Source: Candidatus Wolfebacteria bacterium
GTDB lineage: Bacteria; Patescibacteriota; Minisyncoccia; UBA6257; UBA9933
Direction of reading: 5' to 3'
DNA length: 40,633 nucleotides
Assembly: GCA_016214005.1 (NCBI GenBank)
Contig: JACRPK010000015.1
Coordinates: 1 to 40,633 of the forward strand
Part shown: one piece after another, positions 9,061 through 19,000 of the stretch
Layout of the letters: the number at the start of each line of letters is the position of its first letter
Position numbering within the stretch: position 1 is the stretch's first letter
The notes under the pieces: model-generated
What the model saw: only the letters and a program-made list of their open reading frames with translations
Databases searched by the model: none
Told to the model about the DNA's origin: nothing
Made by a program: the position numbers and the translations under genes

Positions 9061-9092
9061 ATCCCTCACCCTTTTAATAAGGGGTGAGGGAT
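9061..9092. repeat. Hairpin ATCCCTCACCC-N10-GGGTGAGGGAT
   Basis: 11-bp perfect inverted repeat; the arm equals the outer part of the 29.5 kb GIY-YIG cassette termini. Confidence 0.85.
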
Positions 9093-9200
9093 TAGTTCGT
9101 TCAGGAAAAATTAAAAATTCTATTTTTTATTTTTCCTTCACTCCTAATTTTAAGTTTATCTTAAAATCAACTTCATTGTCAATAAAATTTCAACTAATTG

Positions 9201-9284
9201 TCCGGCGGGCAGGATTCGAACCTGCGCAGGGACATGCCCGCTTGATTTACAGTCAAGTGCGATTGGCCACTCCGCCACCGCCGG
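9201..9284 (-). tRNA. tRNA-Tyr (anticodon GTA), class II long variable arm, C1:G72
   Basis: Reverse complement CCGGCGGTGGCGGAGTGGCCAATCGCACTTGACTGTAAATCAAGCGGGCATGTCCCTGCGCAGGTTCGAATCCTGCCCGCCGGA; loop CTGTAAA; 15-nt variable region. Confidence 0.95.
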
Positions 9285-9292
9285 ATTAAAAA

Positions 9293-9703
9293 CTATTCGT
9301 TATTTTCCTCTTTATTTTGAATATCGTCAAATTTAACAGCCGAACTTCCCTTATTTTCCTGATTTTCAATAGTCTCCGAAGAAGCGAAAATATGTGGCCT
9401 TTCCTCTTTTTTCATTATCGGACTTTCATTGGCATGTTTCAATTTTTCCAAATGTTTTGTCAATAAATTATCCCATTTTATCAAAGACAACTTCACTTTC
9501 CTTAAAAATTTTTCAAGATTAACGCTCAAAAAAATATCCATTTTCTCAAAAGGAATTTTCGCTATCAATTTATCAAGCCTAGCGTGAATATCATCGCTCA
9601 AAGAAATTTCAGCGTTTTTAACCCTTGGAGTTCCGCGGCCTATCAAATAAACCATAATCCCAAGGCTCAACATTATGACAATTTGAAGAATAAAATTGTA
9701 CAT
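9293..9703 (-). CDS. Hypothetical single-TM protein
   Basis: ORF 136 aa; N-terminal TM IVIMLSLGIMVYLIG; directly follows tsf. Confidence 0.55.
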   Translation of the reverse strand: MYNFILQIVIMLSLGIMVYLIGRGTPRVKNAEISLSDDIHARLDKLIAKIPFEKMDIFLSVNLEKFLRKVKLSLIKWDNLLTKHLEKLKHANESPIMKKEERPHIFASSETIENQENKGSSAVKFDDIQNKEENNE

Positions 9704-10147
9704 TTAAATTTCGTATCGGCAAAATTTTTCAACCTTAGCGTTTTCGCCAAGTTTGGCAATAGTACTCTTGATAAGATCTTCAATGATCAAAGAATCGTCT
9801 TTAACATAATTTTGTTTCATCAATTCTTCTATATTTTGCGGATTCATTGCGGCAATATGCATCACCAAATTATGGGCAAGCTCTTTAAATAATGGGTTTC
9901 TCGCCACAAAATCAGTCTCGCAGCGAAGTTCAAGCAAAACTCCAACTCTTTCATTATGAACATAAGAATGAAGCAAACCCGCTCCAGTAGCGCGATCGCC
10001 TTTTTTCTCGGCCTTAGCAAGTCCGCGTTCATGAATAATAGCAACAGCCTTGTCCAAATCTCCGTCAGCATCATCAAGCGCTTTTTTGCAATCCATCATT
10101 CCAGCTAAAGTAATTTCGCGAAGTTTTTTAATATTATCAGAACTCAT
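9704..10147 (-). CDS. tsf: Elongation factor Ts (short form)
   Basis: IKKLREITLAGMMDCKKALDDADGDLDKAVAIIHERGLAKAEKKGDRATGAGLLHSYVHNERVGVLLELRCETDFVARN; downstream of rpsB. Confidence 0.96.
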   Translation of the reverse strand: MSSDNIKKLREITLAGMMDCKKALDDADGDLDKAVAIIHERGLAKAEKKGDRATGAGLLHSYVHNERVGVLLELRCETDFVARNPLFKELAHNLVMHIAAMNPQNIEELMKQNYVKDDSLIIEDLIKSTIAKLGENAKVEKFCRYEI

Positions 10148-10159
10148 GATTAATTTAAC

Positions 10160-10915
10160 TTAGCCAATATGTTTTTCAATTTTATTAACTATCAAATTAA
10201 TGCTAGTTTTAGCATGATCGTTTGCCGGAATTGGATAATTGATGATTTCCGGATTATCATCGCTGTCAATAATCGCCACCACCGGAATTTTCATTATTTT
10301 GGCTTCACGAATCGCAGTCATATGCCCTTTAATAGAAGAATCAATTACGAATAAAGCATCTGCCGGTCTGGTCAAATTTTCTAAACCGCCGAAAAGATCT
10401 TCCATTTTTGCAATTTCTTTATTTATCATTGAACGCTCTTTTTTTGTATATTTTTCAAATTCTCCTTTTTCCATACCGGCTTTGGTTTTTTTAAAATGCT
10501 CCAAACGGCCGGACAAAGATTTAAAATTAGTGAGCAATCCGCCAATCCAGCGTCTTTTAACATAGGGCAAATTAAATTTCTTGGCTAAATTTTCCATTGT
10601 TTCCCAAGCAGCCGGCTGAGTCGCGACTAAAACAACCATTTTCTCTCCCTTTACCTGATTTTTCAAAAATTCCGCGGCTTTTTCCAAAAGCGGAAGAGTT
10701 TTAATCAAATCAATTATTTCTATTCCATTTCGACTGGTAAAAATAAAATTCTTGAATTTCGGATTAGTTTTTGTTTTTTTATGACCAAAAATCGCTCCGG
10801 CGTTCATCAACTCTTTGATGGCAGCCATATCTTCCAAACTCACTTTTTCTTCTTCGCCTGATCTGATAATTTCTTCGGCTACCTCGCTATTCAATTTTAC
10901 ATTTTTTTCATCCAT
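10160..10915 (-). CDS. rpsB: 30S ribosomal protein S2
   Basis: AGAIFGHKKTKTNPKFKNFIFTSRNGIEIIDLIKT, KRRWIGGLLTNF, DALFVIDSSIKGHMTAIREAKIMKIPVVAIIDSDDNPEIINYPIPANDHAKTSINLI. Confidence 0.97.
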   Translation of the reverse strand: MDEKNVKLNSEVAEEIIRSGEEEKVSLEDMAAIKELMNAGAIFGHKKTKTNPKFKNFIFTSRNGIEIIDLIKTLPLLEKAAEFLKNQVKGEKMVVLVATQPAAWETMENLAKKFNLPYVKRRWIGGLLTNFKSLSGRLEHFKKTKAGMEKGEFEKYTKKERSMINKEIAKMEDLFGGLENLTRPADALFVIDSSIKGHMTAIREAKIMKIPVVAIIDSDDNPEIINYPIPANDHAKTSINLIVNKIEKHIG

Positions 10916-10984
10916 AAATTTAATTACAACATTTCATTTGTATCATAAAGAAAACATAATTGTCAATTTATTTTTTATTTTAGA

Positions 10985-11707
10985 TTATTTCAAAGCTCCA
11001 TCAATAATAGCCTTAACTTCGGCATAAGGATAAGCGCCGCTGATTTGATATTTTTTTCCGCTTGAGCTTATGACAATGCTATAAGGCGTTCCTCTAGCTC
11101 CGGAATCTATGGCATTTTTTGTCTGCTCGTCAATTTTTGAAATATATTTGTCGCTATTTAAACAATTTTCAAATTGTTTTTTGTTGAGCCCAATAGTCTG
11201 AGCAATTTCTGGCAATTTTGACATATCCATTTGGTCATTTGACGGAGTAATTACAAAATATTGATCAAGAAAATCCCAAAATTTTCCATTGCCGCCAAGT
11301 TCAGCAGCGCATTCTGAAGCTTGGGCTGATTTTTTCGCTTTTGAGTGGAGCTGTTCAAGCGGATAATGACGATAAATTAAAGCCACCCTACCGCTGTATT
11401 CGGCCAAAATCTGCCTCATCGTTTGATGATACACCTTACAAAACGGGCATTCTAAATCAGAGAATTCTATGATTTTAACAGTCGCGTTTGAACTGCCGCG
11501 AATATGATCATCCTGACTTATGGGATTTACATTTTCCAAAACAGCAAGCTCATTATTTATTCCTGTCTCATTTTTTTCATTTTTAACAACATTGTTTATT
11601 TTCGGACCACCAGTGTAAATCCAGGCTCCGGAAATAAGCAAAGCGGCGATAATAATGCTCCCCGGCAAAAAATATTCAGCTTTTTTATCATTTAAAATAT
11701 TGTCCAT
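10985..11707 (-). CDS. DsbA-family thiol-disulfide oxidoreductase (membrane anchored)
   Basis: N-terminal TM; FSDLECPFCKVYHQTM (CxxC), GARGTPYSIVISSSGK cis-Pro region. Confidence 0.9.
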   Translation of the reverse strand: MDNILNDKKAEYFLPGSIIIAALLISGAWIYTGGPKINNVVKNEKNETGINNELAVLENVNPISQDDHIRGSSNATVKIIEFSDLECPFCKVYHQTMRQILAEYSGRVALIYRHYPLEQLHSKAKKSAQASECAAELGGNGKFWDFLDQYFVITPSNDQMDMSKLPEIAQTIGLNKKQFENCLNSDKYISKIDEQTKNAIDSGARGTPYSIVISSSGKKYQISGAYPYAEVKAIIDGALK

Positions 11708-11752
11708 ATTTATAAATAATAATATGCCCTAAATAAAATTACAATGTTTTAA

Positions 11753-11782
11753 ATAAAAATAGGGATGTTGTGCCATCCCTAG
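11753..11782 (-). terminator. Rho-independent terminator downstream of 11794-12438 ORF
   Basis: Minus strand TAGGGATG-GCACAA-CATCCCTA followed by TTTTTATTT. Confidence 0.75.
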
Positions 11783-11793
11783 ATAATAACTTC

Positions 11794-12438
11794 TTAAATA
11801 CCTTTCTGTAAACTTTCGAATTCTTTTATTCGTTGTTCAATATCGCAAACATTAAATCTGTGTTCTTTGCAAAAATCAAAAACAGCCTTTTCCAAAATTT
11901 TCCAAAATAACTTGACTTCCTTGACGTTTTCTCTTGTTTCTTTATATGCCGCTCGACATTTTTTATCAATCGGAAAAATTGGATAAAAATAATAATCAAG
12001 AATATCCGGCAAATAAAGATTATCCTTCCCAATTTTAAATTTCAAAGCATACGCACCGGGATATTCCCTATCTATCTTAACCGTGCCCCTTTCTTCGCGA
12101 AAAATTTTACAACCTTCATCTGAACAAAAAGATGTATAATACCGAACCTCATTTTCAATCTCAAAACTAGCATCTTTGTAAAGCTCAATGACTGCCCGCA
12201 AACGTTTCAATAACTCTTGAATATGATGTTCTCCTGGAAAAACAATTATTCTAAGATGCCCGCTTGAAGACATGGAAATATCCCATCCATTCTCAACATC
12301 AAGATGTCCGGAACAACTGCCGCCAAAAGTAGCGCAAAATGGTATTTGATGGAAAAGTTCCACCAAATTTTTAAATCCGCGATCGATATAATCAAATCCT
12401 CTTCGTCCTTGCAAAAATAAAAATTTATATTTGTTCAT
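11794..12438 (-). CDS. Uncharacterised protein, start re-assigned
   Basis: AAGGAG Shine-Dalgarno-like sequence lies just upstream of ATG at 12438 (MNKYKFLFLQGRR...), favouring this over the track start at 12456. Confidence 0.55.
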   Translation of the reverse strand: MNKYKFLFLQGRRGFDYIDRGFKNLVELFHQIPFCATFGGSCSGHLDVENGWDISMSSSGHLRIIVFPGEHHIQELLKRLRAVIELYKDASFEIENEVRYYTSFCSDEGCKIFREERGTVKIDREYPGAYALKFKIGKDNLYLPDILDYYFYPIFPIDKKCRAAYKETRENVKEVKLFWKILEKAVFDFCKEHRFNVCDIEQRIKEFESLQKGI

Positions 12439-12505
12439 TTTTTTCTCCTTATTCATCTGTCAAAATACCAAATATATAATAAAACTCTAATTTGATTGTG
12501 TCAAT

Positions 12506-13072
12506 CTACAACTCTTCTTTTGATTTTCGCCTAATAAAATATTCAGCTAAAATAAAAATAAAAATTGCCAATAATAAACCAACTTCCGTAAATTTCAGAT
12601 ATTTTTTAATTGCCAAGAAAGAAGCGCCTGACAAATATCCCAAAACGCCGATTGATGAAATCCAAACCGCGCCGGAAACAAAATCATATTTTACAAATTT
12701 TTTAAAATCAAAATTCAGGGCGCCGGCTCGCATTAAAATAAGATGGTGAAGCCCATAAGCGAATTTTGAAATAACCATCGTATGAAACGGTCGCTTAATA
12801 AGATGATCATCGAAAATTTTAATTTTCTTCGCCAGTTTGGCGACTAAGAGAAATTTATTTGCCCAAGAACCAAAATAATACCAAATCATATCGCCAATAA
12901 TTGTCCCTAAAAATAAAACGAAAAATAATTTCCCTACCTTAAAATATTCCTGCGAAGCCAAAAAAAATGAAACGAAAATTAAAATATCGCCCTCTATCAT
13001 AATTCCGAAAAATGCTATCCAATAACCGATATTTTCCCACAAATTTGAATGATTTAATAAAAAAGTTTCCAT
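12506..13072 (-). CDS. DedA/SNARE-associated-family membrane protein
   Basis: Multi-TM; KLFFVLFLGTIIGDMIWYYFGSW and HTMVISKFAYGLHHLILMRAGAL typical of DedA proteins. Confidence 0.75.
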   Translation of the reverse strand: METFLLNHSNLWENIGYWIAFFGIMIEGDILIFVSFFLASQEYFKVGKLFFVLFLGTIIGDMIWYYFGSWANKFLLVAKLAKKIKIFDDHLIKRPFHTMVISKFAYGLHHLILMRAGALNFDFKKFVKYDFVSGAVWISSIGVLGYLSGASFLAIKKYLKFTEVGLLLAIFIFILAEYFIRRKSKEEL

Positions 13073-13108
13073 AATTGCAATTCTATCTTATTTTTTTATA
13101 ATTTAAAA

Positions 13109-13549
13109 ATGGATAAACAAACAGAATTGGTTAAAATAGCAAAAAGTTTTATCGGAACTCCCTATAGGCGCGGAGCGGATTTTTCCGGAAAACCGAATTT
13201 TTTTGATTGTTCAAGTTTTGTCCAATATGTTTTCAAACAAATCGGCATTGAACTTCCCCGCTCTTCTATTTTACAGGCCGCGCTCGGAAAAGAAATTTCA
13301 ATTCTTCAAGACAATAATTTTGAAAATCTTGAAATTGGCGATCTTTTATTTATGAGAAGCAATCAGGGTTATTACAATGATGAAGCTTTTAATAACCGAA
13401 AAATTTATATCGGCCATGTCGCGATTTATATGGGTAACGAAAATATAATTCATTCCCGCAAAAAATTAAACGGCGTCATTGAACAAAATATAAAAGAACT
13501 TATAAAAGAACCTAATTACGAAATCGTTTTAATAAAAAGATTTTTATAA
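13109..13549 (+). CDS. NlpC/P60-family peptidoglycan hydrolase
   Basis: FIGTPYRRGADFSGKPNFFDCSSFVQYVF (catalytic Cys), YIGHVAIYMGNENIIHS (catalytic His). Confidence 0.9.
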   Translation: MDKQTELVKIAKSFIGTPYRRGADFSGKPNFFDCSSFVQYVFKQIGIELPRSSILQAALGKEISILQDNNFENLEIGDLLFMRSNQGYYNDEAFNNRKIYIGHVAIYMGNENIIHSRKKLNGVIEQNIKELIKEPNYEIVLIKRFL

Positions 13550-13550
13550 A

Positions 13551-13585
13551 AAAACAGCCGATTGCAATATGCAAATATAGCTGTT
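13551..13585. terminator. Bidirectional terminator between convergent genes
   Basis: AACAGC...GCTGTT stem with near-palindromic TTGCAATATGCAA inside; A/T tracts on both sides; convergent genes. Confidence 0.6.
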
Positions 13586-13587
13586 TA

Positions 13588-14310
13588 TTAATTTTCTTCA
13601 AAATGCCAATGCCAAGGCTCGTAATCTATACCCTTCTTATTGTTTTTAGGATAAGAAAGGTAAAAACCGAATCGCCTGGCTTTTTTCAGCATCCATTTGT
13701 ATTCTGAAGTTTTGTCAAAATCATTCAAACTAGCAATTCCTTCAACCGGAGCAAAATCAACGCCCTGCTTTTTTATATTGCCATGCTCGCTGCATCCGGA
13801 CAAAGCAACCCTTTTTAAAGTTTTTTCCAAATTCCAGCTATTGGAATGCAAAACATGAAAAAAAGTGAGAGCCTGATAAGCCGGAGAGCGATATCCCGAA
13901 TAAACATTCAAACGCCTGGCGATATCAGTTTCCATCGCCCTATTCATTTCAACAAACTTTTCAAAGACATTTGCCGGTAAAAATTGTGGCTTGATAATTT
14001 TAACTTTCCCATCAAACTCATATTCCTGATTTTCAATTTTAACCAACAAATGCCGACGAACATGACCAATTCCGAAAAACTCATTTCCCAAGCCGAAATC
14101 AACAGGCTGAAAATTCAAAATCTTTTTTAAAAAAGCGACTTCTTTGGCGCTAAAATGGATGCCAAAGTCTTTTGCATCCATTATCGGATAATCGCCGCCA
14201 TCGGCGACAAGGCTATGAACTTTTTTAAAAAGACTTGCTCCGAGTTTTTTATCTTCGGCCGTAAAAATTATTTTCATATTTCCCCTTTCCAGATTAGAAA
14301 TTAAATTCAA
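13588..14310 (-). CDS. VanY-like D,D-carboxypeptidase (M15/LAS family)
   Basis: SGYRSPAYQALTF, SGCSEHGNIKKQGVDFAP, EPWHWHFEEN: LAS zinc-peptidase signature. Confidence 0.8.
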   Translation of the reverse strand: MNLISNLERGNMKIIFTAEDKKLGASLFKKVHSLVADGGDYPIMDAKDFGIHFSAKEVAFLKKILNFQPVDFGLGNEFFGIGHVRRHLLVKIENQEYEFDGKVKIIKPQFLPANVFEKFVEMNRAMETDIARRLNVYSGYRSPAYQALTFFHVLHSNSWNLEKTLKRVALSGCSEHGNIKKQGVDFAPVEGIASLNDFDKTSEYKWMLKKARRFGFYLSYPKNNKKGIDYEPWHWHFEEN

Positions 14311-14391
14311 GGCTAAATTAAAGAGCTAAAATAGAATATCATCTAAGTAATTTTTTGTCAAAATCAAAATTTGAGAAATCAACTAAATTAA

Positions 14392-14775
14392 TTATTGACA
14401 AAATGAACTCACTGAACCCCATTGCCATGGAACAAAACTGCCGCCGCTAACAACTTGAATAATTTCACTGATGATAAGCCAGGCGCCAAAAGCCACCAAA
14501 AGCCCGATCACCGCCGCTTGAATAATTCCTTTCCCATCGCTCACTTTTTTGCTGTCATCGCCGGCGGTCATTATCGTAAAACCTCCGTAAATTATCATTA
14601 TTACCACCGCAGGCACAGCAATATAGTAAAGAGCAAAATTTATCAAATTTTCAACAAGCCTTAGAAGATCGCAAAAAGTACAATCAATACCGCTACAAGG
14701 AATTAACCCCTGCGCCTGAACCAATCGTGTAAAACTTAAAAACGCAAAAATTAAAATAAAAATTTTAAGTCTCAT
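14392..14775 (-). CDS. VirB2/TrbC-like pilin-type small membrane protein
   Basis: Signal peptide; IAVPAVVIMIIYGGFTIMTAGDDSKKVSDGKGIIQAAVIGLLVAFGAWLII. Confidence 0.7.
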   Translation of the reverse strand: MRLKIFILIFAFLSFTRLVQAQGLIPCSGIDCTFCDLLRLVENLINFALYYIAVPAVVIMIIYGGFTIMTAGDDSKKVSDGKGIIQAAVIGLLVAFGAWLIISEIIQVVSGGSFVPWQWGSVSSFCQ

Positions 14776-14779
14776 AAAT

Positions 14780-16054
14780 TTACAAACTATTTATCTCATT
14801 TTCCGCTTGTTGCAAAGCTTTTTGAGAATCAATCCCTCCACTTAAAACTGATTCTATCATATTGGAAAAAATTTTTCTAATTGATTCATTATCTTTTTGT
14901 TTCCAGCTTTTAGCGGTTAAAGCCTGGTTGCTAAAAACTCCGGAATCTGAATCATTTGAATATTTTTGAATCAAAGAACGAAGCGCTGGCGGCCTTTTCG
15001 AAGCCTTTAAATATTGTTCGGCAACCAACTGATTAGAACTTAAATAAAGAATAAAATTCCAAGCTGCCGCCTGTTGTTTACTTTGATTTGAAACAGCCAA
15101 TCCCCAATAATTAGCGTAATTAACGCTGTCTTTTGAAATTTGCGGCATTGGCGCCACGCCAATATTTAAAAACGGATTTTTTGATTTTATCTGGGAAATT
15201 GCCGAAGAATAATTAAAAATCGCCGCCACCGTACCCTGAGAAAAATTATCCAAAGAATAACGCAAATTATCGTTCCATGCATAAGCCTGGTTTGAAGAAT
15301 CGGCGAATTGAAGATAAAAATTCAAAGCCTGAATTGATTTTTTATCTTTTGAAAAAGCAACTTTTTCGGAATTTTCAACGTTTAAATTAATACTAAATTG
15401 AAACATCAATAAAGTTAATAAATCACTTGCTCTATCAATGCTTTTTTCCGAACCGCCTATCGCGGCCGCGGCTTTTGTAATCCTGCCTAAAGCGTCTGTT
15501 TCTTTTAACGCGGGAATAACACTCTGAAATTCCGCCCAGCTTTTCGGCACCACCGCCACGCCCTTGGCATCAAAAAAATCTCTGTTATAAATTAAAGCCA
15601 AAGTATCAATATAAACCGGCAAAGCGTAAATTTTATTGTCTTTGACAAAATCATTTTCAATAATTTGCGGATATAGATTTCTAATTTGAGTAATTGAAAA
15701 ATTTGCAGCTGTCGGCGCTGGCGCGATTTTTCCAATATGTTTCGGCAACCAGCTGCTATGAAACGCCAGGATATCCGGACCTTTGCCGGAAGCCAAAGCG
15801 TCAATCAAATTCTTCTCAAAATTATTTTCGCTAAATTTAGTATAATTTATTCTAACGCCATTGGCGCTTTGATAAGAATCAAAAATCGGACGTAAAGCGG
15901 TTTCTTCTTCCACTCCCCAAAAATTAAGCTGAAGTTGCTGCCCGCCTTGCTGCGTTTTTTTTAATCCCGGGATAACACCGAGAAAAATTAAAATAAAAAA
16001 CAAAGCAATAAAACCAATAACACCTATGATAATTATTTGATTACGAGTTAACAT
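14780..16054 (-). CDS. Extracellular solute-binding protein (family 1, ABC type), membrane anchored
   Basis: LNFWGVEEETALRPIFDSYQSANGVRINYTKFSENNFEKNLIDALASGKGPDILAFHSSWL; N-terminal TM. Confidence 0.85.
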   Translation of the reverse strand: MLTRNQIIIIGVIGFIALFFILIFLGVIPGLKKTQQGGQQLQLNFWGVEEETALRPIFDSYQSANGVRINYTKFSENNFEKNLIDALASGKGPDILAFHSSWLPKHIGKIAPAPTAANFSITQIRNLYPQIIENDFVKDNKIYALPVYIDTLALIYNRDFFDAKGVAVVPKSWAEFQSVIPALKETDALGRITKAAAAIGGSEKSIDRASDLLTLLMFQFSINLNVENSEKVAFSKDKKSIQALNFYLQFADSSNQAYAWNDNLRYSLDNFSQGTVAAIFNYSSAISQIKSKNPFLNIGVAPMPQISKDSVNYANYWGLAVSNQSKQQAAAWNFILYLSSNQLVAEQYLKASKRPPALRSLIQKYSNDSDSGVFSNQALTAKSWKQKDNESIRKIFSNMIESVLSGGIDSQKALQQAENEINSL

Positions 16055-16057
16055 AAT

Positions 16058-19000
16058 TTATAATTCTATCGCGCTTTGAACAACAATTTTTGGCTCAACA
16101 TCGCGCTGGGATAATTTCCCCTCAACAATTAAAACATTATTTTCCTCCCAAAGGGCAGGATTTTTCTTTAAAATATCCTCGAAAACAACTACTTCCATAT
16201 TATCGCTTAAATCTTCGATCTTTGCAAAGATCATCGGCTTGCCTGTTTTGGTGGTAATTTTTTTAATATTGCCAATAACGCCTGCTATCCTCAAAAAACC
16301 GCTACTCGCGCTCGGGTTCATTTCCTTAACGCTTTTAATCGACTTTACTTTATTTTGTTGCAATTTCATTGAATGAACTGAAAGCGGATGTTCGGAGATA
16401 TAAAGCCCGACAAGCTCTTTTTCCCATTGGAGCTTTTCTTTTGAAGTTGCCGTTGGAACTGGTTTTAACTGCAAAGAGTTAGTTTGATAACTCGCCCCAA
16501 AAAGACTGTCTTGCGAAGAAATTTTTGATTTTTTTACATCCTGGCTAAAAGCTAAAATATTTTCCATATTGCCTAAAAGAAGCCCGCGTTCAATTTCTAA
16601 CGAATCAAACGCACCGGCTTTAATAAGGCTTTCCAAAGATTTTTTATTTAAATCTTTATGAAGGACGCGGCTTAAAAAATCATTGAAATTTTCAAACGGC
16701 CCGCCGCGAAATCTTTCATCAATTATCGCCTCAACAATCGCGGCGCCGACATTTTTAACCGCCAAAAGCCCGAAACGGATATTCACGTCTTCCGGCGCAA
16801 AATCAACAAAACTTTTATTGATGTCCGGCGGCAAGACTTCAATTTTATTTTTTTTCGCTTCATTGATTAAAAAAGCAATGCGCTCAACGTCGCCGGCATC
16901 GGCATTAAATAATGAAGTCATAAATTCAATCGGATAATGAGCTTTTAAATAAGCCGTGCGATAACCGATAAGCGCGTAGCAAGCGGCATGAGATCTGTTG
17001 AACCCGTATTTGGCAAACGGCGGAAACAATTCCCAAATTGCTCTGGCTGTTTTTTGGTCAATTTCATTTTTCATCATCCCGTTGATAATCTTTTCTTTCT
17101 GAACATCTAAAAGATCTTTGATTTTTTTTCCGATTGCTTTTCTTAAAGTATCAGCTTCGGCCAAAGTAAAACCCGCCAAATCTCTGGCAATGCGCATCAT
17201 TTGTTCCTGATAAACTCCAATGCCATAAGTATTTTTTAAAATCGGCTCGAGCATCGGGTTGAGATAACTTACTTTTTCTATTCCATGTTTTCTTTTAATG
17301 TAAGATGGGATAAGTTCCATCGGACCAGGACGATAAAGCGCCACCATGGCAATAATGTCTTCAAATTCAGTTGGCTTTAATTCTTTCAAATATCTGCGCA
17401 TGCCGTCGGATTCAAGCTGAAAAACTGAAATTGTTTCGGCTTTTTGCAAAAGTTCAAAAGTTTGTTTGTCATCAAGCGGAATTTTTGAAATATCAAGACT
17501 TTCGCCGCGGATTTCTTTTATTAAGCGGATTGTTTCTTCAATAATAGTCAAATTTTTTAAACCCAAAAAATCCATTTTAAGAAGCCCCAAATCCTCAATG
17601 CTCCCCATTTCAAACTGAGTAATAATTGTATTGGTATCCTGCGGAGCATATTGAAGCGGAACATGGTTAATAAGCGGATCGCGACTTATCACCAATCCGC
17701 AAGCATGAACCGAAGCATGGCGCGCCACGCCTTCAAGATGAAGGCTCACATCGATGACTTTTTTGGCATCAGGATTATTTTTATAAAGTTCTTTTAATTC
17801 CTCAACCGATTCCAAAGCATCCGTCAAATTGCTTCCGACAAAAATAGGAATAAGTTTGGCAATCTGATCTCCTAAAGAATACGGCAAGCCCAATGCCCTG
17901 GTGGAGTCACGCACTGCGCCGCGGGCCGCCATTGTTCCAAACGTGATAATTTGCGCCACCCGATCGTTGCCGTATTTTTCTCTCGCGTAAGCGAAAACTT
18001 CATCGCGGCGTTTATCCGCAAAATCAATGTCAATATCGGGCATAGCAATACGCTCGGGATTTAAAAATCTTTCAAAAAGCAAATCATATTTTAATGGATC
18101 AATGTCGGTAATTCCCAAAATATAAGCCACAATGCTTCCGGCCGATGATCCCCTGCCGGGCCCAACGGCAATGCCATGGTCTTTTGCCCAATTGATGATA
18201 TCTTGAACAATCAAGAAATAATCCGCGAATTTCGTTTTCTCAATAACGCCAAGCTCGTAAGCCATGCGCTCTTTCACTTTTTCATCGGGATTCGGATACC
18301 TTTGCCCTAAGCGCTCGTTAATTAATTTTTCCAGATATTCATTGGCGCTTTTTGCCAATCCCTCCAAAGGAAATTCCGGCAAAAGAATCTGCCCCAAAAC
18401 CAATTTCACATTGCAGCGCTCGGCGATTTTTGCCGTATTCTCAATAGCCTCGGGAAAATCCTTAAAAAATTCTTCCGCTTCTTCTTGCGAAAACATTGAA
18501 AAATTATCCGATTTCAAAGTAAGGCGGTCGTCATCGCTTAATTTGTTTCCCGTTTGAACCGCCAAAAGAACATCTTGATATTGCGCATCTTCCGGCTTGA
18601 CATAATGAATATCTTGCGTCGCCACTAAAGGAATGTCTGTTTCCTGATGAATTTTTACCAATCCATTTTTAGCCTTAACAACATCAGGAATTCCCGGATG
18701 ATGACCGATTTCAAGAAAAAAATTCCCTTTGCCAAAAATTTCTTGATACTCCAGCGCAACTTTTTTTGCCGCTTCAAAATTATTATTAATGACAAGCTGG
18801 GGAATTTCTCCCATCGGACAGCCGCTCATCGCGATAATTCCTTTTGAATATTGCCTCAGCAATTCTTTGTCCACCCGCGGCTTATAATAAAAACCTTCAA
18901 GATTAGCCCTGGTAACAAGTTGAATCAAATTTTGCCAGCCATCATTATTTTCCGCCAAAAGCGTCAAATGAAAATATTTATCATCATTCTTCCCGGCGTT

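Noticed and set aside
9704-10147. Short EF-Ts (147 aa) as a truncated pseudogene
   Set aside because: N-terminal domain and core are intact and the gene is in the rpsB-tsf context; reduced EF-Ts forms are known.
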